A DNA stretch of 64,000 bases, from assembly GCF_900089495.1 (NCBI RefSeq), contig NZ_LT605203.1, positions 1,948,216 to 2,012,215 of the forward strand, in the 5' to 3' direction. Of this stretch, positions 57,103 through 64,000 are shown in pieces (positions within the stretch are counted from its first letter, which is position 1; each line of letters starts with the position of its first letter). Under the pieces are notes generated by a model, which worked only from the letters and a program-made list of their open reading frames with translations, had not been told where the DNA came from and ran no database searches. Source of the DNA: Thiomonas sp. X19 (lineage in GTDB: Bacteria > Pseudomonadota > Gammaproteobacteria > Burkholderiales > Burkholderiaceae_C). Position numbers and translations under genes: made by a program.

Positions 57103-57987
57103 TCACGCCGTGGCTTCGCGCCAGGCGCTGCAATGGTCGATGAAGCGCTGCAAGGGCGGGGAGAAGACCTTGCGCTTGGGCTGAATGCGGCAGAGCGTGC
57201 GCTCCAGCGTGGGCAGGGGTGTGGCCACGCGCACCAGGCGTCCCGCGACGAGCAGGTCATGGACCACGCGCAGCGGCAGGCAGCTCACGCCGAGTTCCTC
57301 CGCCACGGCATGCTTGATGGCTTCGGAGTTGCCCAGGTGCATGGTGGAACCGAAACGTCGCAGGTGCGGCAGCAGCAGCGCTTCCACCGTTTCGCGCGTG
57401 CCCGAGCCCGGCTCGCGCAGTATCCAGCGCGCAGCCGCCAGCTGTTCCAGCGCGACCGGCCCCTGGGCGAGGGGATGCCCCGGCGCTGCCACCACCCCCA
57501 GCTCATCGCTGAGCCAGGGATGAATTTCAAGCTCGTCGTGGCGGCAGGCGCCTTCGATGAAGCCGATGTCCACTTGATAATCAGCCACAGCTTGAATCAC
57601 GTCTTGCGTGTTGCGCACCTCGAGCTGGATCTGGGCCAGAGGCCAATGCCGCTGATACGTGCCCAGCACCACCGGCATCAGGTAGTTGCCGATGGTGGTG
57701 CTGGCGCTCACGCGCAGCGCCGCGGCGCCATCGGCGAACAAGGTTTCCACCTCACGTACCTGGTCCAGGAGCGCCAGCGCCCGGGGCAGCAGCAGGCGTC
57801 CGCAATCGTTCAGCACCACGCGTTTGCCGACCCGGTCGAACACACGGGTGCCGAGTTGGGATTCCAGCTCAGCCAGCGCTGCGCTCACGGCCGATTGCGA
57901 CAGCGCCAGCTGTTTGCCAGCCTCGGTGGTACTGCCGCTGCGGGCAATGGCCACCATCACGTCGAGTTGCCGGAGTGTCAGTCTCAT
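57103..57987 (-). CDS. LysR-type transcriptional regulator
   Basis: A 294-residue regulator with the N-terminal helix-turn-helix ([40 protein letters not shown]) and a substrate-binding domain from about residue 90 ([16 protein letters not shown], then [20 protein letters not shown]). In overall sequence it resembles the CysB/CbbR-like group of LysR proteins with the [11 protein letters not shown] pattern that control carbon or sulfur uptake genes. It is upstream of dctQM on the same strand, so it may control the TRAP genes. Confidence 0.88.
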   Translation of the reverse strand: MRLTLRQLDVMVAIARSGSTTEAGKQLALSQSAVSAALAELESQLGTRVFDRVGKRVVLNDCGRLLLPRALALLDQVREVETLFADGAAALRVSASTTIGNYLMPVVLGTYQRHWPLAQIQLEVRNTQDVIQAVADYQVDIGFIEGACRHDELEIHPWLSDELGVVAAPGHPLAQGPVALEQLAAARWILREPGSGTRETVEALLLPHLRRFGSTMHLGNSEAIKHAVAEELGVSCLPLRVVHDLLVAGRLVRVATPLPTLERTLCRIQPKRKVFSPPLQRFIDHCSAWREATA

Positions 57988-58233
57988 CGAAATTTCAGGT
58001 TGATTGTTCCTGATTCTCGTCGAAAATTGCTTTCACAGTTTTAGGTGGCTTGGACTCTGGCACAGCATGCGGCACCCTTGGAAACCCTGGATCGGTCCGC
58101 GGCCATGGCAGGGCATAAAAAATTGCATTCAAAACAGCAGCTTGCGAAAACCTCTATTCCCGAGTGGAACTTGGGGCTTTGGTGCTGACTCTGACCCTAT
58201 GCAAGAGTTTGGCGTATAAGGCCGCTCATGGAA

Positions 58234-58313
58234 TTTTGTCCTAGACAAAAAGTCCTAGTAGTTGACGGATTCGCTTGGGGTTCTGCTAGAATCCTACTGA
58301 ATTCGTCAGGTAT
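58234..58313 (+). promoter_or_regulatory. isc promoter with IscR-like site
   Basis: A -35 TTGACG (58262-58267) and -10 TAGAAT (58287-58292), 19 bp apart, are overlapped by a 25-bp stretch at 58289-58313 whose right half, GTCAGGTAT, matches the IscR type-1 half-site GTCRRSTAT exactly; the left half matches 5 of 9. Upstream at 58234-58250, TTTTGTC-CTA-GACAAAA is a perfect inverted repeat of unknown use. The rest of 57988-58459 holds no gene. Confidence 0.5.
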
Positions 58314-58459
58314 TGAGCGCCCCTAGACCCCCGCTTGCGGTGGCCTTGCCCGATAGGGATTTTCCCCGAGGGTCGACCGGCGGCAGACTTGAGAGGCGAT
58401 GCGTGGCAGTCGGCTTGGCGACTGCGGCGGCCATCCGCTCACACACTTGGAGATTCACC

Positions 58460-58996
58460 ATGCGACTGACGACAAAAGGGCGATTTGCGGTGACGGCCAT
58501 GATCGACGTGGCCATGCGTCAGCATCTCGGGCCCGTGACCCTGGCCAGCATCAGCCAGCGCCAACATATCTCCCTCTCCTATCTCGAACAACTGTTCGGC
58601 AAGCTGCGCCGGCACGAACTGGTCGAGTCGGTTCGCGGCCCCGGCGGTGGTTACAGCCTGGCACGCAAGCCCGAAGAAATCAGCATTGCCGACGTCATCA
58701 TTGCCGTGGACGAGCCGCTGGATGCCACGCAGTGCGGCGGCAAGGAAAATTGCCAGGGCGAAGATGGCGAAGGCCGTTGCATGACCCACGATCTGTGGGC
58801 GGCGCTGAACACCCGCATGGTCGAGTTTCTCGATTCGGTGAACCTGAAAACCATGGTTGACCAAAATCTGGCGCAAGGCGTGACCATCGAAGAAGTGGCG
58901 GTCGTGCGCAAACCCGTATCGCCCATGCCGACAAACAAGCCGGTGAAGGTGCGGGCAGCGAATTCCGTGTTCAATCTCGCCCAGACCATGACCTGA
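58460..58996 (+). CDS. iscR: Fe-S cluster-sensing repressor IscR
   Basis: From ATG 58460 (GGAG six bases upstream) 178 residues of the Rrf2 family. The N-terminal winged helix begins MRLTTKGRFAVTAMIDVAM. Cluster ligands are Cys92, Cys98, Cys107 and His110 in CGGKENC and GRCMTHDLW; the second to third spacing is three residues longer than in E. coli IscR. When it holds a [2Fe-2S] cluster it represses the isc operon. It heads the operon, with a possible IscR site in its promoter. It is followed by a C-terminal tail with KPVSPMPTNKPVKVR. Confidence 0.93.
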   Translation: MRLTTKGRFAVTAMIDVAMRQHLGPVTLASISQRQHISLSYLEQLFGKLRRHELVESVRGPGGGYSLARKPEEISIADVIIAVDEPLDATQCGGKENCQGEDGEGRCMTHDLWAALNTRMVEFLDSVNLKTMVDQNLAQGVTIEEVAVVRKPVSPMPTNKPVKVRAANSVFNLAQTMT

Positions 58997-59047
58997 GGCC
59001 GAACCGGGCCAAGCGCCTGGGTCACTCACTTTTCAACGAGCCAACCC

Positions 59048-60268
59048 ATGTCCACCACTCCCCACTTTCCCATCTACATGGATTACGGCGCCACCACGCC
59101 GGTCGATCCGCGTGTTGTCGATGCCATGATTCCGTGGCTGCGCGAGCACTTCGGCAATCCGGCGTCGCGCAGCCACGCCTGGGGCTGGGAGGCTGAAGCC
59201 GCGGTGGAAAAAGCGCGCGCCCAAGTTGCAGACCTCGTCAACTGCGACGCCAAGGAACTGGTTTGGACCTCGGGCGCAACCGAGTCCATCAACTTGGCGC
59301 TGAAGGGCGCGGCGCATTTCTACCAGGGGCGGGGCAAGCACATCGTCACCCTGAAGACCGAGCACAAGGCCACGCTCGACACCTGCCGCGAACTCGAACG
59401 CCAGGGCTTCGAGGTCACCTACCTCGACGTGCAGCCCGACGGCATGCTCGACCTGGAGCGCTTCAAGGCGGCGCTGCGGCCGGACACCATCCTGGCCTCG
59501 GTGCTGTTGGTGAACAACGAAATCGGCGTCATCCAGGACGTGCAGGCGATCGGCGCCATTTGCCGCGAACGCGGCATCATTCTCCATGTGGACGCAGCGC
59601 AGGCCACGGGCAAGGTGACCATCGACCTGAAGAACTGGCCCATCGACCTGATGAGCCTGGCCTCGCACAAGACCTACGGCCCCAAGGGCATCGGCGCGCT
59701 GTTCGTGCGGCGCAAGCCGCGGGTGCGCATCGAGGCGCAAATGCACGGCGGCGGGCACGAGCGCGGCATGCGCTCCGGCACGCTGCCCACGCACCAGATC
59801 GTCGGCATGGGCGAGGCTTATCGCATCGCCAAGCTGGAAATGGGCACCGAGATCGAGCGCATCCGCATGTTGCAGAATCGCTTGTTGAACGGACTGAAAG
59901 ACATCGAAGAGGTCTACTTCAACGGCAACCTCGAGCACCGCGTGCCGCACAACGTCAACGCCAGTTTCAACTTCGTCGAAGGCGAGTCGCTCATCATGGC
60001 GATCAAGGGCATTGCGGTGTCCAGCGGCTCGGCTTGTACTTCGGCCAGTCTGGAACCCTCTTATGTGCTGCGGGCGCTGGGCCGCAGCGACGAACTGGCG
60101 CACTCTTCGCTGCGCATGACCATCGGCCGCTTCACCACGCAAGAAGACATCGACTACGCCGTGAAAATTCTGCACGAGAAGGTGGCCAAACTGCGCGAGC
60201 TTTCTCCCCTGTGGGAGATGCACCAGGACGGCATTGACATCAGCACCATTCAATGGGCGGCGCACTAA
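59048..60268 (+). CDS. iscS: cysteine desulfurase
   Basis: IscS takes sulfur from cysteine as a persulfide and passes it to IscU. The 406-residue PLP enzyme has [20 protein letters not shown] near its N-terminus, the Schiff-base lysine in [18 protein letters not shown] and the mobile catalytic Cys in [17 protein letters not shown]. It starts 51 bp after iscR and precedes iscU by 27 bp. Confidence 0.96.
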   Translation: MSTTPHFPIYMDYGATTPVDPRVVDAMIPWLREHFGNPASRSHAWGWEAEAAVEKARAQVADLVNCDAKELVWTSGATESINLALKGAAHFYQGRGKHIVTLKTEHKATLDTCRELERQGFEVTYLDVQPDGMLDLERFKAALRPDTILASVLLVNNEIGVIQDVQAIGAICRERGIILHVDAAQATGKVTIDLKNWPIDLMSLASHKTYGPKGIGALFVRRKPRVRIEAQMHGGGHERGMRSGTLPTHQIVGMGEAYRIAKLEMGTEIERIRMLQNRLLNGLKDIEEVYFNGNLEHRVPHNVNASFNFVEGESLIMAIKGIAVSSGSACTSASLEPSYVLRALGRSDELAHSSLRMTIGRFTTQEDIDYAVKILHEKVAKLRELSPLWEMHQDGIDISTIQWAAH

Positions 60269-60295
60269 GGCGCAGCCCGCCATCAGGAGACCATC

Positions 60296-60724
60296 ATGGC
60301 CTACAGCGATAAAGTCATCGAGCATTACGAGAATCCGCGCAACGTCGGCTCCTTTGCCAAGGACGACCCTACGGTGGGCACCGGCATGGTGGGCGCGCCG
60401 GCTTGCGGCGACGTGATGAAGCTGCAAATCAGGGTCAACGCCGAGGGCATCATCGAAGACGCCCGCTTCAAGACTTACGGTTGCGGCTCGGCCATCGCCT
60501 CCTCCTCGCTCGTCACCGAATGGGTGAAGGGCAAGACGCTGGACGACGCCATGCAAATTCGCAACACGCAAATTGCCGAGGAACTGGCCCTGCCGCCGGT
60601 GAAAATCCACTGCTCCATCCTGGCCGAAGATGCCATCAAGGCGGCGGTGAAAGATTACCAATCGCGCCTGGGCCATGCGTCTGCGACAGGTTCCGCAGAG
60701 CCTGCACGAGCCGAGCTTGCCTGA
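60296..60724 (+). CDS. iscU: Fe-S cluster scaffold protein
   Basis: A 142-residue scaffold on which clusters are built. Ligands Cys37 (GAPACGDVMKL), Cys63 (TYGCGSAIASSS) and Cys106 (VKIHCSILAED) are present, as is the HscA-binding motif LPPVK at 99-103. The C-terminal 15 residues are an Ala-rich extension beyond the E. coli length. Confidence 0.96.
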   Translation: MAYSDKVIEHYENPRNVGSFAKDDPTVGTGMVGAPACGDVMKLQIRVNAEGIIEDARFKTYGCGSAIASSSLVTEWVKGKTLDDAMQIRNTQIAEELALPPVKIHCSILAEDAIKAAVKDYQSRLGHASATGSAEPARAELA

Positions 60725-60748
60725 GCGCGCTTTGAACGGAGAAATGAC

Positions 60749-61072
60749 ATGTCGATCACGCTGAGCGAAAAAGCCGCCAAGCATGTGCAGAACTACCTGG
60801 TTCAGCGCGGCAAGGGCGTGGGCGTGCGTCTGGGGGTCAAGACCACCGGCTGTTCCGGCCTGGCGTACAAGCTGGAATATGCCGATGCCGTCACCTCGGA
60901 CGATCAGGTGTTCGAGAGCCATGGCGTCAAGGTGTTGATCGACACCAAGAGCCTGAGTTATCTCGATGGGACCGAACTCGACTTCGTGCGCGAAGGTCTG
61001 CAGCAAGGCTTCAAGTTCAACAACCCCAACGAGCGCGATCGTTGCGGTTGCGGCGAATCCTTCCGGGTTTGA
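60749..61072 (+). CDS. iscA: Fe-S assembly protein IscA
   Basis: A 107-residue A-type carrier with the three conserved cysteines Cys35 in TTGCSGLAY and Cys99 and Cys101 in [10 protein letters not shown]. It binds iron or [Fe-S] clusters and delivers them to apoproteins, in particular [4Fe-4S] targets. It lies between iscU and hscB. Confidence 0.95.
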   Translation: MSITLSEKAAKHVQNYLVQRGKGVGVRLGVKTTGCSGLAYKLEYADAVTSDDQVFESHGVKVLIDTKSLSYLDGTELDFVREGLQQGFKFNNPNERDRCGCGESFRV

Positions 61073-61111
61073 CCCGTCCTTGCATCCACGGCCTCGCATC
61101 CAGACTCACGC

Positions 61112-61732
61112 ATGCCCACTGCTGCAATGCCCCAGGCGCAAGGCCACGCCGATTTCACCCAAGATCACTTCACCCTCTTCGGCCTGCCGCAGCGCTTCGC
61201 GCTCGATGGCGCGGCCTTGACCCAGGCCTGGCGCCAGATCCAGGCCGCCGTGCATCCCGACCGTTTTGCCGGCGCATCTGCTGCGGAGAAACGCCTGGCC
61301 ATGCAATGGTCTACCCAGGTGAACACGGCCTACCGCACGCTGAAAGATCCGCAGTTGCGCGCCGCTTATCTGTGTGGGCTGCGCGGTGCCGCCATCCATG
61401 CCGAGCGCAACACGGCGATGCCCACGGCATTCCTGATGCAGCAGATGCAGTGGCGCGAAGCGCTCGACGAAGCGCGCGATGCCGGCGATGCCGCGGCCAT
61501 CCGTGACCTGCTGCAAACGGTCGAGCAGGCTCGCAGCCAGGCCCTGGCGCAACTCACCGTGCTGCTGGACGGCACCTCGCAAGACGAACAGGCGCGGGCT
61601 GCGCTTGAGGCGGCCGAGCAGGTGCGCGTGCTCATGTTCATCGACAGGTTCCGGCAAGACCTCGGTCCGTTCGCCATGCGCGCCGCCAGCCAAGCTCCAC
61701 ACCCTGCCCATCCCGCCCATCCGGCAGCCTGA
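61112..61732 (+). CDS. hscB: co-chaperone HscB (J protein)
   Basis: A 206-residue J-domain protein that brings IscU to HscA. The J domain spans about 15-85 and the HPD motif is at 48-50 ([10 protein letters not shown]); the C-terminal helical IscU-binding domain follows. The end is extended by an Ala-Pro-His repeat ([11 protein letters not shown]). Met6 at 61127 is a possible start. hscA follows after 41 bp. Confidence 0.93.
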   Translation: MPTAAMPQAQGHADFTQDHFTLFGLPQRFALDGAALTQAWRQIQAAVHPDRFAGASAAEKRLAMQWSTQVNTAYRTLKDPQLRAAYLCGLRGAAIHAERNTAMPTAFLMQQMQWREALDEARDAGDAAAIRDLLQTVEQARSQALAQLTVLLDGTSQDEQARAALEAAEQVRVLMFIDRFRQDLGPFAMRAASQAPHPAHPAHPAA

Positions 61733-61773
61733 GCGCTGCCATCAACCGTGCGTTCCAACGCACTCTTCGCCGC

Positions 61774-63678
61774 ATGGCTCTGCTCCACATCTCCGAACCC
61801 GGTCAGTCACCCGACCCGCACCAGCTCCGCGTGGCGGTCGGTATCGACCTCGGCACCACGCATTCGCTCGTCGCCGTCGTGCGCAGTGGCGTGGCGGAAT
61901 GCCTGCCCGACGCACAAGGCCGGGTGTTGTTGCCTTCGGCGGTGCGCTACCTGCCGCAGGATGAGCCCATCGTCGGCTGGGACGCGCTGGCTGCGAAGGT
62001 CGACGATCCGCACAACACCATCGTTTCGGCCAAGCGCTTGATGGGCCGCAGCCTCGCCGACCTCGGCACGGAGCTGCATCTGCCCTACCGGTTTGCCGAG
62101 CAGCCAGGGGTCGTGGCGATGCGCACCGCGCAAGGCCTGAAGACGCCGGTCGATGTCTCGGCCGACATTCTGCGGGTGCTGAAGCAGCGTGCCGAGACGG
62201 CACTGGGCAGCGAGCTGGTGGGTGCAGTCATCACCGTTCCGGCGTATTTCGACGACGCCCAGCGCCAGGCGACGAAAGACGCCGCCCGCGTCGCCGGGCT
62301 GAACGTGCTGCGCTTGATCAACGAGCCCACCGCCGCTGCCGTGGCCTATGGCCTCGACCAGGCGGCCGAAGGCGTATACGCCGTGTACGACCTCGGCGGC
62401 GGGACTTTCGATGTGTCGGTGTTGCGCCTGACCCAGGGCGTGTTCGAGGTCATGGCCACCGGCGGCGATACCGCGCTGGGCGGCGACGACTACGACCGCC
62501 TGTTCGCGTTCGCCTTGGCGCAGCACGCCGGCCTGGGAGAACTGGAAGCCAGGGCGCGCAGCGCCTTGCTGCAAGCCGCACGCAGCGCCAAGGAGTTGCT
62601 GAGCAGCCAGGACATGGTGCGGGTGCAGGCCGAACTCCGGCCGGGCCAGCACATCGACCAGACCGTCAGCCAGGAGGCATTCGCCAGTTGCACGCAGGCG
62701 CTCACGCAACGCACCGTCACTTTGCTGGCGCAGGTGCTGGCCGACGCGCAGATCGCGCCGGAGGACATTGCCGGCATCGTGCTCGTGGGCGGTTCCACCC
62801 GCATGCCGGTGGTGCGCGATGCCGTGCGGCGCTATTTCGGCCGCGAGCCTCTGGTCAACCTGAATCCCGACGAGATCGTGGCCATCGGCGCCGCGCGCCA
62901 AGCGCACGCGCTGGCCGGCAATCACAGTGACGACGATCCACTGCTGCTCGACGTCATTCCGCTGTCGCTGGGGCTGGAAACCATGGGCGGGCTGGTGGAG
63001 CGCATCATTCCGCGCAACACCACCATCCCCACCGCGCGGGCGCAGGAGTTCACCACCTTCAGGGACGGGCAGACGGCCATGTCCATCCATGTGGTGCAGG
63101 GCGAGCGCGAACTGGTGGCCGATTGCCGCTCGCTGGCGCGCTTCGAACTGCGCGGCATTCCACCGATGACGGCCGGCGCCGCGCGCATTCTCGTCACGTT
63201 TCAAGTGGACGCCGACGGCCTGCTGGAGGTGAGCGCGCGCGAGCAGAGTACCGGCGTGCAGGCGCAGGTGGACGTCAAACCCAGCTACGGTTTGAGCGAC
63301 ACGCAGATTGCCGACATGCTGCAAGCCAGCTTCGCCGCGGCCGATCTCGATGCCGCGCAGCGCGTGCTGCACGAGGAGCGGGTGGACGCCGAGCGCATGC
63401 TCGACGCGACCCGCAACGCGATGCAGGCCGACGCCGATTTGCTGGGTGCCGATGAGCGCGACCGCATTCACGCGGCCATGGCCGCCTTGGCGCAGGTCGC
63501 ACGCGGCGACGACCATCTCGCCATCCGCGCCGCCACCGAACACCTGGCGCGCATCACCGAACCCTTTGCCGCACTGCGCATGAACCGCAGCATTCGCGCG
63601 GCGTTGACTGGACGCAGCGTCGCCAGCCTGGCAGACGCCACGCCGTCTGCGACGGCGGCGAACCCTTCCGAGCGTTGA
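61774..63678 (+). CDS. hscA: Fe-S specific Hsp70 chaperone
   Basis: A 634-residue DnaK-type chaperone dedicated to IscU. ATPase motifs: [15 protein letters not shown], the second phosphate loop [14 protein letters not shown], and adenosine site [14 protein letters not shown]. The linker DVIPLSLG is near residue 390, followed by the substrate domain. It hydrolyses ATP to move clusters from IscU to targets. Confidence 0.96.
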   Translation: MALLHISEPGQSPDPHQLRVAVGIDLGTTHSLVAVVRSGVAECLPDAQGRVLLPSAVRYLPQDEPIVGWDALAAKVDDPHNTIVSAKRLMGRSLADLGTELHLPYRFAEQPGVVAMRTAQGLKTPVDVSADILRVLKQRAETALGSELVGAVITVPAYFDDAQRQATKDAARVAGLNVLRLINEPTAAAVAYGLDQAAEGVYAVYDLGGGTFDVSVLRLTQGVFEVMATGGDTALGGDDYDRLFAFALAQHAGLGELEARARSALLQAARSAKELLSSQDMVRVQAELRPGQHIDQTVSQEAFASCTQALTQRTVTLLAQVLADAQIAPEDIAGIVLVGGSTRMPVVRDAVRRYFGREPLVNLNPDEIVAIGAARQAHALAGNHSDDDPLLLDVIPLSLGLETMGGLVERIIPRNTTIPTARAQEFTTFRDGQTAMSIHVVQGERELVADCRSLARFELRGIPPMTAGAARILVTFQVDADGLLEVSAREQSTGVQAQVDVKPSYGLSDTQIADMLQASFAAADLDAAQRVLHEERVDAERMLDATRNAMQADADLLGADERDRIHAAMAALAQVARGDDHLAIRAATEHLARITEPFAALRMNRSIRAALTGRSVASLADATPSATAANPSER

Positions 63679-63682
63679 GACC

Positions 63683-64000
63683 ATGCCCATCATCACCATC
63701 CTGCCGCATCACGAATACTGCCCGCAAGGCGCCAAGGTCGAGGCCGGGCGTGGCACATCCGTGTGCGAAGCCTTGCTGGAGCATGGCATTCCCATCGAGC
63801 ATGCCTGTGAAATGTCCTGCGCCTGCACCACCTGCCACGTCATCGTGCGCCAGGGCTATGCCTCGCTGGGCGAAACCGACGAGAGCGAGGACGATCTGCT
63901 GGACCGTGCCTGGGGCCTGGAGCCCACCTCGCGCCTGTCCTGCCAGGCCATCCTGAGCGATCAGGACGTGACCATCGAGATCCCCAAATATTCGATCAAC
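63683..64000 (+). CDS. fdx: [2Fe-2S] ferredoxin of the isc operon, runs off the window
   Basis: The first 106 codons of an adrenodoxin-type ferredoxin. Ligands Cys42, Cys48 and Cys51 lie in ACEMSCACTTCHV, and the fourth Cys is in SRLSCQAILSD. It supplies electrons for cluster assembly. The frame is still open at 64000 (ending PKYSIN), so the last few residues lie outside. It starts 4 bp after the hscA stop. Confidence 0.94.
   Translation, partial: MPIITILPHHEYCPQGAKVEAGRGTSVCEALLEHGIPIEHACEMSCACTTCHVIVRQGYASLGETDESEDDLLDRAWGLEPTSRLSCQAILSDQDVTIEIPKYSIN

Noticed and set aside
61807..63699. Long antisense frame opposite hscA
   Set aside because: Same GC-skew effect; hscA is certain.

Overview
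The window is high-GC DNA from a proteobacterium, most likely a betaproteobacterium of the order Burkholderiales. Supporting signs are the isc order iscR-iscS-iscU-iscA-hscB-hscA-fdx, a small Trp-rich protein of a type I know mainly from Burkholderiales, a tandem glycine riboswitch ahead of gcvT-gcvH-gcvP, and Tn4371-like conjugation genes. I cannot fix the genus; Thiomonas or a relative is only a guess.

Layout. (1) 0-8.9 kb: end of a MarR-type regulator, a fused 5-oxoprolinase/hydantoinase, an IS4-type remnant, an MFS exporter plus RidA operon divergent from a TrmB-type regulator with a 20-bp palindrome between them, then scrap: a transposase piece fused in frame to the tail of an MFS transporter, and a nitronate monooxygenase cut off by a deletion junction near 8904. 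(2) 8.9-18.6 kb: the most interesting part. Eight minus-strand genes, mostly overlapping or tightly packed, encode an acyl carrier protein, an acyl-AMP ligase, a transglutaminase-like protein, a ketosynthase, a short cysteine-less ketosynthase homologue, a halogenase-like flavoprotein, a class-III aminotransferase and a nitroreductase. Just upstream lies an acyl-homoserine-lactone synthase with a lux-box-like site, a hairpin covering its ribosome binding site, and a second small gene interrupted by one TGA. This reads as a quorum-linked biosynthetic cluster for a small amide or amine that may be halogenated; I do not recognise the product. (3) 18.6-21 kb: IS21-type istA fragment with intact istB, terminal repeats, IS5-type remnant.

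(4) 21-41.7 kb: a conjugative island. It has a frameshifted primase, a repeat-rich small protein, an ArdC-like antirestriction protein, TraG coupling protein, a TraF-type peptidase, two toxin-antitoxin pairs, the vitamin genes panD and bioY, an ECF sigma factor, several gene fragments, and trbC-D-E-J-L-F-G-I. The order matches Tn4371-family elements, but trbB and a relaxase are not in the window. Three leaders in the island share a box containing ATTAAGG, and two proteins share a C-terminal LPLLDLSPLP motif.

(5) 41.7-48.6 kb: D-lactate dehydrogenase-like flavoprotein, 14-TM exporter, methyltransferase, and two divergent paralogous amino-acid-type binding proteins flanking the 3' half of a tRNA-Arg gene that still carries its terminator, probably an integration scar. 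(6) 48.6-64 kb: cytochrome c, small Trp-rich protein, glycine riboswitch and glycine cleavage system, a TRAP transporter DctQM pair without DctP, a LysR regulator, and the Fe-S cluster assembly operon, which runs off the right edge inside fdx.
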